Source of the DNA: Deltaproteobacteria bacterium
GTDB taxonomy: Bacteria; Desulfobacterota; Desulfomonilia; UBA1062
Direction of reading: 5' to 3'
DNA length: 64,000 nucleotides
Assembly: GCA_018436855.1 (NCBI GenBank)
Contig: JAHDKO010000058.1
Coordinates: 1-64,000, forward strand
Below, piece by piece: positions 1 through 8,432 of this stretch. The stretch's first letter is position 1, and every line of letters starts with the position of its first letter. Under the pieces are notes generated by a model that ran no database searches, had not been told where the DNA came from, and worked only from the letters and a program-made list of their open reading frames with translations. The position numbers and the translations under genes were made by a program.

Positions 1-1
1 G

Positions 2-277
2 TTTATTCTCCAGCGGACGCGGTTCGTCATCCTTTTGCTCGCGCTGGGATTCTTTGCGGCTTCCGTGGCCATAAACGTGGTTCTCGAGCCATGGCTCATT
101 ATGGGGATCGGCCAATGGGAATACTTTCTCGAAGACGGGGCCAAGCTGCTGGGCATTGCGTGCTGGTGCAGCTATCTTGCAGGCACTTCTCATCAGCTCC
201 TCGCCGGCGCGCGCCTCCTGCCGGAGAGAACCCTCGGGCAGGAGGCGTTTTCAGCGGACGGCGATCCGAGTCGGTGA
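2..277 (+). CDS. C-terminal fragment of an integral membrane protein (5' end outside window)
   Basis: An open frame runs from the first bases to a TGA at 275-277, so the start lies upstream of the window. The visible 91 residues hold two hydrophobic stretches: one around residues 8-27 and a second, shorter one around residues 52-62. A polar tail follows. I do not recognise a family. It converges on the minus-strand enoyl-CoA hydratase with about 75 bases between the stops. Real coding is inferred from the membrane-like composition and the good open frame, not from a motif. Confidence 0.55.
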   Translation, partial: FILQRTRFVILLLALGFFAASVAINVVLEPWLIMGIGQWEYFLEDGAKLLGIACWCSYLAGTSHQLLAGARLLPERTLGQEAFSADGDPSR

Positions 278-353
278 CAGGCGCGGATGCCTGGGAGAAC
301 GGCACACCCGGCCCGGATATTCTCCATGAATTTCCACTGGAAAGACAGGCCCC

Positions 354-1169
354 TCACTCCACCTCCGGAAACTCCGGCGGTTGCTTCATAAGAAAGGCCG
401 CGATCCCGGTGATGCACTCACCGCTCGCGATGAGATCCACCGCCTCCACGGTCTCCATGGCCAGCGCGTGCGCACAGGTCAGGTCCGGGGTGCTGCGGAT
501 GACCTTCAGGGCATGGCGCACTGCCCGGGGGCCGTTTCCCGCAATGGTCTGCGCCAGAGCCACCGCCTCATCCAGAGCCTTGCCGGGGGCGCTGATGCGA
601 CTGGCCAGGCCGAGTGAAAGGGCCTCATCTGCGCCCGCCTTCCTGCCCGTGAGGATCAGATCTGCGGCCTTCGAAGGTCCGATGAGCCTGGTGAGCCCCA
701 CCACGCCTCCGTGATCGGGCATGAGGCCGAGCCTCACCTCGGAAAAGCAGATCACGGCACAAGGGTCCATGACCCGCAAGTCGCACCGGGAAGCGATCTC
801 AGCGCCTCCTCCATATGCGAGGCCGTTGACGGCCGCTATCACGGGCACCGGCAGGCCGACGAGGCGGTCGGTACTGGTTCTCACCCGAGTGATAAGCTCC
901 ATGACAGGCCCTTTCCGGTGGCTCTGCACGGCATCGACCAGGCGCGAGACCTGCGGATTTTCCGGGCTCACATCGAATCCCGCGCAGAAGGCCTTGTCCC
1001 CGGCTCCCGTGATGACCACCGCCCGCGGCGTGTGTTTCCTGAGATCTTCGGTCACCGCTTCCAGGCAGGACCACATGTGTTCGTCCAGGGAATTCTTCCG
1101 CGCGGGCCGGTTGAAGGTCACCACAGCGACCCTGCCCATGCGCTCGATTCCTACGCCATAGTCGGCCAT
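354..1169 (-). CDS. enoyl-CoA hydratase/isomerase family protein
   Basis: A 271-residue crotonase-fold protein of typical family length. It would hydrate trans-2-enoyl-CoA or isomerise a related acyl-CoA in beta-oxidation or an aromatic/short-chain acid pathway in the cytoplasm. The oxyanion-hole strand CAGFD is near residue 62. YGGGAE near residue 122 supplies the first catalytic Glu, and the SEVRLG segment near residue 143 supplies the second, so both hydratase carboxylates are kept. The start has an upstream AGAGGGAA ribosome site. It lies 30 bases downstream of a same-strand nitroreductase and is probably cotranscribed with it. Substrate chain length cannot be read from sequence. Confidence 0.88.
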   Translation of the reverse strand: MADYGVGIERMGRVAVVTFNRPARKNSLDEHMWSCLEAVTEDLRKHTPRAVVITGAGDKAFCAGFDVSPENPQVSRLVDAVQSHRKGPVMELITRVRTSTDRLVGLPVPVIAAVNGLAYGGGAEIASRCDLRVMDPCAVICFSEVRLGLMPDHGGVVGLTRLIGPSKAADLILTGRKAGADEALSLGLASRISAPGKALDEAVALAQTIAGNGPRAVRHALKVIRSTPDLTCAHALAMETVEAVDLIASGECITGIAAFLMKQPPEFPEVE

Positions 1170-1199
1170 GCCCTGTTCCCTCTGATTCCTGGTGCCTCT

Positions 1200-1754
1200 T
1201 TAGAATGCCGTGCCGTAGGTGTCGCGATACAGGAATTCGGCGAGCTCTTTGCGGGGAGGGCCGGACTTGCCCGGGGCGGCCGGTCTGCCCACCGGGATCA
1301 CGGCCACCACCTCGCGGCCTGCGGGGACTCCCAGGACCTTTTTGCATGCCTGATGATCCATGAGCCCCACCACCACGGTTCCCAGGCCCATGTCGTGGGC
1401 CTTGAGGCACAGGTTCTGCACGGCCAGGCCCATGTCGAACATGTACCAGCTGGAGAGCGAGGTGACGTCCTTGCCGGCATAGCACCCGGACACGCCGGTC
1501 TTCGCGCAGGCCACGATGAGCACGGATGCGCCCAGGGAGCCTTTGGTGGCCGGATTTTTCTCGGCATAGGTTCCCGTGACCTTTTCGATGAGCTCTTTGT
1601 CCCGCACCGCGATGAATTCCCACACCTGGGTGTTGGCCCATGAAGGCGCCTGTCCGGCCGCCTCGATGAGATCCCTGATTTCCTCGTCGCTCACCACATA
1701 GTCGGTAAACTTGCGGATGCTCCTTCTGCCTGTAATCGCCTGGTCGAGCTCCAT
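1200..1754 (-). CDS. nitroreductase family FMN protein
   Basis: A 184-residue protein starting with the N-terminal GRRSIRKF signature that contacts the FMN phosphate. It has the APSWANTQ flavin-pocket segment near residue 37 and a C-terminal GR-P/K-rich tail typical of compact nitroreductases. Such proteins are homodimeric NAD(P)H-dependent flavin oxidoreductases of broad substrate range. I place the start at the ATG before ELDQAIT because a GGGAGG ribosome site sits 5 bases upstream. A longer open frame upstream lacks family homology. It heads a two-gene unit with the enoyl-CoA hydratase. Confidence 0.87.
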   Translation of the reverse strand: MELDQAITGRRSIRKFTDYVVSDEEIRDLIEAAGQAPSWANTQVWEFIAVRDKELIEKVTGTYAEKNPATKGSLGASVLIVACAKTGVSGCYAGKDVTSLSSWYMFDMGLAVQNLCLKAHDMGLGTVVVGLMDHQACKKVLGVPAGREVVAVIPVGRPAAPGKSGPPRKELAEFLYRDTYGTAF

Positions 1755-2222
1755 GGGTTCCTCCCTTTGCGTAAGAATGTGCAGATTTTCCGATTCGTAT
1801 ATCAGGAATGATACACACTTGAGATCCAAAATGCCAGGGGTTTCCCGTGGGGGAAGGGATCTCATTCACTGCTGGAAGAGTTCGGGAAGAGTCAGGGGTA
1901 CGCCTGCTGTACGTTCAATGGTATGAACCTCATGGCAAGCCCTGGATCCTCTACCGCCGCAAGCGGCAATGAATGTGACCCCACTTTCAAAGTCCTTAAG
2001 AAGCGGACTAAGAAGGATGATTCAATCATTCAGGGAGCGGGATGGCAGGCACATGATCTTTGCTTTCGGGTCGGGCGCGACTACTATCATGTCTTATTTG
2101 ACACATCGTCGATAGTGGGCCGCCGATCCGTGTTACAGGACCGCCTTGGCGGGCACGTCTTTCCCTGAGACATAAGCGCGGCCCTTCTCGCTCGAGAAAA
2201 CGGCGGGAAAAGGAGAGCCGTT
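1755..2222. other. 468-base intergenic region, possible decayed element
   Basis: This lies between a minus-strand nitroreductase start and a plus-strand phasin-like start, so it holds both promoters. Around 1885-1970 one plus frame reads VQWYEPHGKPW followed by a basic end and a stop, and 1965-2040 in another frame reads a Lys-rich stretch. Neither has a convincing start or family. This looks like decayed coding or mobile-element DNA, but no terminal repeats are visible. The phasin-like gene has a GGAGAGCC ribosome site just before 2223. Confidence 0.3.
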
Positions 2223-3029
2223 ATGCAGGCGCTTGGAATGAACCCGAACCGCATGCCCTGGTTTCAGAAAGACTTTGCCGGGCGGATTCTTGCGTTTCAG
2301 AAAGCAGGTTTCGAGAACGCTCTTGCCATAGTGGAGGTATTCCAGGAGCAGGCCGCAGGCATGGCCTCAAGGGTCTGGCATCAGATCCCATGGCTGCCTG
2401 AGGGAACGGAACCCCTGGTGGCCGGGTGGATCGAGGCTCTTCAGGAAGGAAGTAAGAACCTGCACCGGGCTGCTCGGGAGGTGTTCGAGTGCATGGAAGA
2501 AAGCCTGGTCCAGGATGATGGAAAACAAACACCGGATGTCCTCCTGGATGTGCCCGGCATGAATATCGATGAGATCCGTCTGAAAGTGGATACCCTTGAA
2601 GCGCGGGTTTCGCTGAAGGCCGAGCTGGCGAACCTGATTCGCATCAATGTGGGAGCCAATGCCGATATCGGAAAGGTGGATCTCGACATCAGAGGAGCAG
2701 AGGCGCAGGCTCTGCTGAAGGTAAGGCTCGAGCAGGTGAACGCGATTCTCTCCCGTGCCCTTGAAGTGCTGGATCACAATCCCGATCTTATGCGCAGCCT
2801 GGTGAACCCTGTCGGCGAGGCCGCGGGAAAGGCAGGAAAAGAAGCCGGCCGCGCATTGGGGGAAATGGGTGAACGAGTTGAAGGCGCCCTGACCTCGGAG
2901 GGATCTCTCCATGAAGTCGTCAAGGGAGTCGCCGCCCGTGAGGGTCCTGTTCGGGAGGCTCTGGAAGAAGTGAGCAAAGGAATAGGCGAGGCGGTTCAGA
3001 GAGAGCGGCGGCAAAAAAAGAAGAAGTGA
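2223..3029 (+). CDS. phasin-like / conserved helical protein
   Basis: A 268-residue protein. The N-terminal ~95 residues are amphipathic helices rich in Phe, Gln and Ala that resemble PHA-granule phasins. The middle, about residues 110-195, carries a conserved block reading roughly 'IRLKVDTLEARVSLKAE' then 'LLKVRLEQV', which I associate with uncharacterised conserved proteins in actinobacteria and proteobacteria. The C-terminus is Ala/Gly/Glu rich and ends in a run of lysines. No signal peptide or catalytic motif is seen. A role on storage granules is only an analogy. It has an AGGAGAGCC ribosome site. Confidence 0.6.
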   Translation: MQALGMNPNRMPWFQKDFAGRILAFQKAGFENALAIVEVFQEQAAGMASRVWHQIPWLPEGTEPLVAGWIEALQEGSKNLHRAAREVFECMEESLVQDDGKQTPDVLLDVPGMNIDEIRLKVDTLEARVSLKAELANLIRINVGANADIGKVDLDIRGAEAQALLKVRLEQVNAILSRALEVLDHNPDLMRSLVNPVGEAAGKAGKEAGRALGEMGERVEGALTSEGSLHEVVKGVAAREGPVREALEEVSKGIGEAVQRERRQKKKK

Positions 3030-3392
3030 ATTTGAGGAATTGGGACGTATACATTGGAGAAATCGTTCCAAAGCGACAGAGACCGCGCGGCGAACCGGGA
3101 AAGAAACGGTCCTCGCTCCCCTGCCGGCTGTCGATGCGAAAAGAAAGGAACCAGATGCCGGGCCTTGCCACGGCGATGACAGGTCAGGGCTGACACCCTG
3201 CGACCCGCACGAGCATGTGCCCGGTTGTATTCTGCACACGCATAGTAATGAACCTCAAGGACCCGCATGGGAAGAGGACTGCCCGACAGCTTAAATTCAC
3301 CAGGAAAGTCGGTAAAGTAACTGAATTTTTCAGCCGATAATCTCACCGCAGCAGCTTGGCCGGTTCATCAAAAAAAGATTGAGGAGAGCACC
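3030..3392. other. 363-base intergenic region upstream of a binding protein
   Basis: No convincing gene is present; an 84-codon open frame from about 3040 has no family features. A short palindrome CTGAA-TTT-TTCAG lies at 3321-3333, with a GATAAT hexamer just after it at 3336-3341 that could serve as a -10 for the gene at 3393. No terminator with a T-run is seen after 3029. Confidence 0.3.
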
Positions 3393-4364
3393 ATGAAAAG
3401 ACATCTTGTTTCTCTTTTGGCGTTATGTATCATCATGGGCGCGAGCGTATTTTCACCGCAGTGCAGGGCAGAGACCCTGACGTTCCGCCCGCAGTGGGCA
3501 CCGCAGAGCCAGTTCGCAGGTTTTTACGCCGCCGCGGAAAAGGGCTTTTATGCACGGGAAGGGATCGACCTGGAGATCAGGGGCGGCGGACCGGGCATCA
3601 ATGCGCTGAACGAGGTTGCACAGGGGGAGAGCACCTTTGGCACGGGCTGGCTCATCTCGGCCATGAAGATCAATGCCTCAGGCAAGGACATCGTGAACAT
3701 CTGCCAGCTCATTCAGAAATCGGCCCTGGTTCTGGTTGCCCGGAAAGACGATGGTATAAGGACGGTCGACGACCTCGCGGGAAAGAGCATCGGCATCTGG
3801 CCGGGCGATTTCCAGGTGCCCCCGCGGACCCTGGCCAGGATGAAGAACATCGAGGTGAACTTCGTGGACCAGGGCTTTTCCCTGGATGCCTTTGCCCAGA
3901 GAAAGATGGACGTGTGTTCGGCCATGGCCTATAACGAGCTCCTGGTGCTGCTGGACAGGTATTTTACATATGAGGATCTCACGGTCCTGAGCTATCACGA
4001 TGTGGGCATGAACTTCCCTGAAGACGGCATTTATGTCAGCAGGAGCTTTTTCGAGAACAACCCGGATGCATGTGCGGCCTTTGTGCGGGCGACCATCAGC
4101 GGCTGGAAGTATGCCTTTGCCAATCCCGATGAAATAGCCCGGCTCATCACGGACAAGGCAAACCAGACCGAGTTCAAGACCACCTTCGAGCACCAGAAGG
4201 CCATGCTCCAGGCTATGGAAGGGCTTCTCACCTTCCGGGTGGGGCCTGACGGCATTGGAGACCTGTCGAAGAAAGACTTCGATTTTGTCTATATGGTTCT
4301 CGAGCACAGCAAGCAGATCGACAAGCCGTTTTCCTACGACGACTTTTTCCGGAAAGTCCGCTAG
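3393..4364 (+). CDS. NMT1/THI5-like periplasmic substrate-binding protein
   Basis: A 323-residue secreted protein. Residues 1-26 are a classical signal peptide (basic MKRH, hydrophobic core, cleavage near CRA|ET). The mature part opens with LTFRPQWAPQSQFAGFY, the hallmark of the NMT1/SsuA class, followed by the AAEKGFYAREGI segment. It should bind a small organic molecule (thiamine-precursor, nitrate/taurine or riboflavin-like classes) for an ABC importer. No permease or ATPase gene is adjacent, so its partner is elsewhere or it acts as a sensor. The ribosome site is GAGGAGAG, 6 bases before the start. Confidence 0.85.
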   Translation: MKRHLVSLLALCIIMGASVFSPQCRAETLTFRPQWAPQSQFAGFYAAAEKGFYAREGIDLEIRGGGPGINALNEVAQGESTFGTGWLISAMKINASGKDIVNICQLIQKSALVLVARKDDGIRTVDDLAGKSIGIWPGDFQVPPRTLARMKNIEVNFVDQGFSLDAFAQRKMDVCSAMAYNELLVLLDRYFTYEDLTVLSYHDVGMNFPEDGIYVSRSFFENNPDACAAFVRATISGWKYAFANPDEIARLITDKANQTEFKTTFEHQKAMLQAMEGLLTFRVGPDGIGDLSKKDFDFVYMVLEHSKQIDKPFSYDDFFRKVR

Positions 4365-4582
4365 GGATCGACAGGGGAGGTATTCCGGAAACCGGCCGGG
4401 CTGAGCGCCCGGCTCGAATCGAGCATGCCGCCTTCCCGCTGACTGCCGTGGAGGCGGTGTGGGTTTGCGGACACCGCTTTCCCCGTCGGTGTTTTCTGCA
4501 CATCATGACCACATCTCTGCTCATGATGTACCTGATGGATGTTTCGGCCGCAGGCGCCGGTCATGAAACCGGCAGGCAGGAG
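4365..4582. terminator. two short hairpins between convergent genes
   Basis: A 7-bp stem GCCGGGC (4395-4401) pairs with GCCCGGC (4407-4413) over a 5-base loop. A second stem GCGGTGT (4454-4460) pairs with ACACCGC (4471-4477) and is followed by TTT. Neither has a strong T-run, so termination is possible but unproven. No gene is seen here. Confidence 0.3.
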
Positions 4583-5101
4583 CTATGATTCCTGCTCAGA
4601 GGATCGCTCCGCCTGCAGAATGATATCCACAGTCATCCGTGCCGTCTCACCCACCACGTCGGAGCAGGTATCCAGCATGTCCGCCTCAAAGGCGGCCTGA
4701 AGCTCAGCCGGATCGTAGAGGTTGTAGAACCTCCCGAAAAAACCCGTCTGGAGGTCGCGGCACCGCACGGATCCGTATTTTTCGACGAACCGGTCGCGGA
4801 GCTCCTTGGCAAGCAGGTTGGCCGGGACCAGCTTCATCATGTCGCCGAAGTCCTTCTTCTCTCTGCCGAAGAGATAGCCGATCGCGATCGCGCCCCCTGA
4901 GAGCGCCCCGCAGTGGCCGTCGCCGGTGAGCCCGACGCCGTCCGCAAGGGCGGTCGCCGCCCTGAACACCGCGTCGTCCTCCACGCCGAGCACCTCGAAT
5001 ATCGCCGCAAGCGTACACTGGGGACATCCTCCGTTTTTCATCTCAAAGTTCTTTCCGCACGCAAACGCCCTGTCCAGAATCTCCAGCCGGGTCTCCTTCA
5101 T
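4583..5101 (-). CDS. C_GCAxxG_C_C family protein
   Basis: A 172-residue cysteine-motif protein. The N-terminal half shows GGCPQC near residue 25, then GDGHCGALSGG near residue 60, and further Cys residues near 113 and 149. These spaced cysteines define the family, whose biochemistry is unknown but whose pattern suggests a metal or redox centre. The start is fixed by an AAGGAGGAATC ribosome site directly upstream; the frame continues upstream without homology. The first motif Cys group is CPxC rather than the usual CAxx, a local variant. Cytoplasmic, no signal peptide. Confidence 0.8.
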   Translation of the reverse strand: MKETRLEILDRAFACGKNFEMKNGGCPQCTLAAIFEVLGVEDDAVFRAATALADGVGLTGDGHCGALSGGAIAIGYLFGREKKDFGDMMKLVPANLLAKELRDRFVEKYGSVRCRDLQTGFFGRFYNLYDPAELQAAFEADMLDTCSDVVGETARMTVDIILQAERSSEQES

Positions 5102-5427
5102 TGATTCCTCCTTTTTCAATACAGTCTTTCTTACACGATGATGAAAGCAGCAGTCCGTATGGGCCAGGTCTTTTTCAAGAGGGGTGTCGATCCTTGTAGC
5201 ATGGCCGGGAATAACATGTAAAATTTTTTCGATGCAGGTTCGTATACGGGTCGAGAGGAGGGAGACTGTGCTCGAAAAGGCCTGAGGTGGAGAATGATGG
5301 GTGTTCCTCCTGCCTGTTTCACCCAAAATAAAGCATGGTTATTCTGCTCTCTGGCAAACTGTATTCATTCCGGTATTATTTACTCTAGGTCACTGGACAT
5401 GATGACCGGATGACTGAGGAGGTGATC
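5102..5427. other. 326-base divergent promoter region
   Basis: This separates the minus-strand C_GCAxxG_C_C gene from the plus-strand isochorismatase-like gene. A TATTAT hexamer near 5373-5378 may be the -10 for the plus gene. No repeat, RNA or small gene could be supported. Confidence 0.25.
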
Positions 5428-6111
5428 ATGACAAAAGGAAAACAATCGGCAAAACACTGCACCCGATGGATGACCGGGGCCCTGGTTTCGGCCGCTGTCC
5501 TGGTTTTCGCCGTAACAGGGGCTTTTACGCAGGAGCCCGGGAAGACGGAAACCATTCTCGATGAATGGAACGCCGTGAAGGCCCCTGCACCTCCCGAGCT
5601 CGAGCACGTTACCCTCGACCCTGCCGACACTGCGTTTCTGGTTCTGGACATCCAGCAGAGCACCTGCAATGAACGGCAGAGGCCGAGGTGCGTCCAGTCT
5701 GTGCCGAGAATCGTGAGGTTTCTCGAGCAGACAAGGGCGCTGAACGTGCCGGTGGCCCATAGCCTCACCAGCACCGGCAGGGTCGAGGATGTACTGACAG
5801 GGGTCAAACCGGCTCCGGGCGAGCCGGTGGTGAGGTCGAGCGTCGATAAGTTCTATGGCACGGACCTGGATGAGTTTCTGAAAGAAAGGGGAATCAGAAC
5901 CGTAGTGATCGCGGGTACTGCGGCAAACGGGGCCGTGCTTCACACGGCGACCGGTGCGGCGATGCGGGGATACCGGGTGATCGTGCCGGTCGACCTCATG
6001 TCCGCCGATCTCTACGCCGAGCAGTACACGGCCTGGCACCTGGTCAACGCGCCGGGCACCAGGCGCCAGACCACACTGACCCGCTCCGACCTGATCGACT
6101 GGAAAAAGTGA
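5428..6111 (+). CDS. exported isochorismatase-fold protein lacking the catalytic Cys
   Basis: A 227-residue protein of the cysteine-hydrolase (isochorismatase/nicotinamidase) fold. The start is placed at the second ATG because GAGGAGG lies 5 bases upstream of it. Residues 1-34 look like a signal peptide (a basic stretch, then a hydrophobic core, with possible cleavage at AFT|QE), so the protein is probably periplasmic, unusual for this fold. The triad Asp (FLVLDIQQS) and Lys (SSVDKFYG) are kept, but the nucleophile segment reads AGTAANGAVLHTA, with Ala where the family has Cys. Hydrolysis by the usual thiol mechanism is therefore not expected; a binding or different catalytic role is inferred. 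Confidence 0.8.
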   Translation: MTKGKQSAKHCTRWMTGALVSAAVLVFAVTGAFTQEPGKTETILDEWNAVKAPAPPELEHVTLDPADTAFLVLDIQQSTCNERQRPRCVQSVPRIVRFLEQTRALNVPVAHSLTSTGRVEDVLTGVKPAPGEPVVRSSVDKFYGTDLDEFLKERGIRTVVIAGTAANGAVLHTATGAAMRGYRVIVPVDLMSADLYAEQYTAWHLVNAPGTRRQTTLTRSDLIDWKK

Positions 6112-6239
6112 TGGTACAAAGCCGGAACTCTCTTCCCCAGTGCCGGATGCATGGTGTAATATTCTTTTCGATATCCGACGATAATGAAGCAGGGCAATGA
6201 AGGGGCTTTTAGAAAAAGTCAGGGAGGAAGGGAATATAT

Positions 6240-7208
6240 ATGAAGTTCGATACCGATGTCCTTAAGATCGATCCTGCGGAGGAGGCGGAAAAGATCTGCC
6301 GGTTCGTGGCCGGAGAGGCGAAGGGGGCCTATCGCAGGACCGGCGTCGTGGTGGGTCTGAGCGGAGGGATCGACTCCGCGGTCATGGCCGAGCTGGCTGT
6401 CCTGGCTATGGGCAGGGAGCACGTATACGGGCTCATCCTTCCCGAGATAGAGTCGAGCCCGGTCAGCAGCCGCTATGCGCGCATGCATGCGGAGAAGATG
6501 GGCATCCAGTACCGCGAGGTCGATATCACGCCCACAGTGGAGAGCGTGGTCTCCTACGGCGCGCGGGACGAGTTCATCAGAAGGCTCGTTCCCGAATACG
6601 CACCGGGGTGCAGGTACAACATCACCCTTCCCACCGATCTGCTGGAAAGAGACTCGTACAACTTCTACAATCTTCAGGTTCAGCTCCCGGACGGCACCGT
6701 GAAAAAGAAGCGGCTCAACCCGGATGACTTCAGGACCATCACCTCGTTTGCCAACATCAAGATCCGATCGCGCATGATCCACCTCTATGCCGAGGCCGAG
6801 AGGAAAAACTGCATCGTGGCGGGCACCACGAACAAAACCGAGTTCATCCTGGGCGACTTCTGCAAATACGGCGACGGCGGCACGGACATCGAGGCGCTGG
6901 CGCACGTCTACAAAAACCAGGTGTACCAGCTTGCCCGCTATCTCGAGGTCATCCCCGAGATCATCGAGAGGCCTCCCTCCCCCGACACGTTCAGCCTGCC
7001 GGTGAGCGACCAGGAGTTCTTTTTCCGCATATCCTTCGACAAGCTCGATTTGCTGCTCTATGCCTGGGAGCACCAGGTGAGCGCAGGCGAGGCGGCGCGG
7101 GTTATCGGCATCTCCGAAGAGGCGGTGAACCGGGCGTTCACGGATTTCACCACCAAAAACCGTGCAACCTCCCACCTGCGTGATCTCCCGCATTCGATGG
7201 CAGGCTGA
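6240..7208 (+). CDS. nadE: NH3-dependent NAD+ synthetase
   Basis: A 322-residue enzyme making NAD+ from deamido-NAD+ with ATP and ammonia. The PP-loop signature LSGGIDSAV is at residues 39-47, and the AGTTNKTEFILGDF and KYGDGGTDI segments that hold the deamido-NAD+ and magnesium sites are near residues 198-222. There is no N-terminal glutaminase domain, so this is the short ammonia-dependent class, somewhat longer than E. coli NadE (~275). The ribosome site GGGAGGAAGGGA precedes the start. It appears to be a single-gene unit facing a convergent gene at 7329. Confidence 0.92.
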   Translation: MKFDTDVLKIDPAEEAEKICRFVAGEAKGAYRRTGVVVGLSGGIDSAVMAELAVLAMGREHVYGLILPEIESSPVSSRYARMHAEKMGIQYREVDITPTVESVVSYGARDEFIRRLVPEYAPGCRYNITLPTDLLERDSYNFYNLQVQLPDGTVKKKRLNPDDFRTITSFANIKIRSRMIHLYAEAERKNCIVAGTTNKTEFILGDFCKYGDGGTDIEALAHVYKNQVYQLARYLEVIPEIIERPPSPDTFSLPVSDQEFFFRISFDKLDLLLYAWEHQVSAGEAARVIGISEEAVNRAFTDFTTKNRATSHLRDLPHSMAG

Positions 7209-7328
7209 TCCTGCCGTAGTGTCGGGTATGGATACCCCGAGACCGCGTGCAGGAGGCTGAGTTCCCGTTTTTCGTCCGCAGCGCCTCATGCCGGGCATCA
7301 GTTCGCCCGGGCGAGTGCGCGGGCCGGA

Positions 7329-8114
7329 TCAATTGGCCCGGGCAAAGATCTTTGTCTTTACCCGGTGGGTTTCTCGTTCGCCAGTATTGCCCTGCTTTCC
7401 TTTGTTGCCGCGGTTCCCGCGATTCCCGGGGCGTTCTTTCTTATCCTTGCGGTCATTTTTCCAGTCGGTGTTCCGGTGTGCTCTCCGGCCGCTCCTGTCA
7501 TCCCTGTCCTTCTTGGGCTTCTGCTGCAGGGCCTTGTCGTGGCGGCGCGGCTCGTGCCGGTCGCGGGTGAAGTCGCGGTCGATCACCATATAGCTCCTGC
7601 TTTGCGACCTGTACTTGACGATTCTGTCCGGGGCGCACCGGTGATGCCCGGACAGAAAGATCAGGTTTACCTGGCTCACGATGTCGTGATCGCTCAGGCG
7701 CCGGTGTTTCAGGCCGGGGTGATGCCGTTTGCCGCCGCAGTAGCCGGGAACGAGATAGATGTCCGGACCCAGGCCGTAGTGCAGGGTGATGTCCATCCAG
7801 GTCATGCCCTTGAGCCTCAGACGGGCGATGGCATCGGGATGCACGCGCACCCTCTTTGAGATGAAGAAGACCACCGGCAGCTCTTCGTGGCGGATTCCCT
7901 GTTGGTGAATCACGACCACCTCCCGGTGGGGAACCCGATAATACTCGCCGATGGAAAGATGGAACCCGTTGATGCCGTCATCGTTTCCGGAAACCCCCAC
8001 ATTCCACTTCGTCCCGGCGAACGAAGGCGAGACAGAGGCAAGAATCATAACCAGAATGCCCGCGCTGACAACCAGAACCCGTATGATCGGCATACCGATA
8101 GTTTTCATGTTCAT
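7329..8114 (-). CDS. secreted basic protein with Arg/Lys/Gly/Asn-rich tail
   Basis: A 261-residue protein with an N-terminal signal peptide (hydrophobic residues 8-32, probable cleavage at SFA|GT). A folded domain of about 130 residues follows. The last ~75 residues are strongly basic and low complexity, with GNRGNRGNKG-type triplets near the end. The start was taken at the ATG with 9-base spacing from GGAG; an ATG three codons upstream abuts the ribosome site. The tail could bind nucleic acid, polyanions or the cell surface. I do not recognise a named family. It is convergent with nadE. Confidence 0.6.
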   Translation of the reverse strand: MNMKTIGMPIIRVLVVSAGILVMILASVSPSFAGTKWNVGVSGNDDGINGFHLSIGEYYRVPHREVVVIHQQGIRHEELPVVFFISKRVRVHPDAIARLRLKGMTWMDITLHYGLGPDIYLVPGYCGGKRHHPGLKHRRLSDHDIVSQVNLIFLSGHHRCAPDRIVKYRSQSRSYMVIDRDFTRDRHEPRRHDKALQQKPKKDRDDRSGRRAHRNTDWKNDRKDKKERPGNRGNRGNKGKQGNTGERETHRVKTKIFARAN

Positions 8115-8408
8115 AACACGCATCTCCTTTTTCGCGGCAGAGTGGGCGGTGTCCCTTAAAAAACCGCGAGATTCGCTTTTTGTTTCCTGGTCCCATAGAC
8201 GGGCAGGCCGGCAGGATAGTTTACAAATCTGCCGATTCTCAAAGGGAAGACCACCCCGTTTGCCTTTCCTCGCCCCGCGATGCACGCATATCCCCGGAAA
8301 AGCCTTGAAAGATCGGCAGATGCATAATACAGGGGATGCATGACACACAGGTCGGCAAACAGGCATGAAAGGCTGCCTGCCGGATCGTGAGGCAAGGAAA
8401 GGCAAATA
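8115..8408. other. divergent promoter region
   Basis: About 290 bases separate the minus-strand secreted protein from the plus-strand mini-ORF and zinc-ribbon gene. It must hold promoters for both; I see no clear hexamer pair, repeat or RNA element. Confidence 0.25.
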
Positions 8409-8432
8409 ATGTCGGGAATGGATATCCTATGA
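8409..8432 (+). CDS. seven-codon mini-ORF coupled to the zinc-ribbon gene
   Basis: The peptide MSGMDIL has an excellent ribosome site (AAGGAAAGG at 8394-8402, 6-base spacing). Its TGA overlaps the ATG of the next gene as ATGA. The downstream start lacks a good site of its own, so translational coupling is likely. Real translation is inferred from these signals only. Confidence 0.4.
   Translation: MSGMDIL

Noticed and set aside
2047-2065. GGCAC followed by TTTGC upstream of the phasin-like gene, resembling a sigma-54 promoter
   Set aside because: There are 12 bases between the GG and GC instead of 10, incompatible with -24/-12 recognition.
1923-2168. 81-codon plus-strand open frame
   Set aside because: No ribosome site and no recognisable family; treated as part of a decayed region.
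4411-4425. tRNA T-loop-like GGCTCGAATCGAG
   Set aside because: There is no cloverleaf, acceptor stem or anticodon arm around it; no tRNA was found anywhere in the window.
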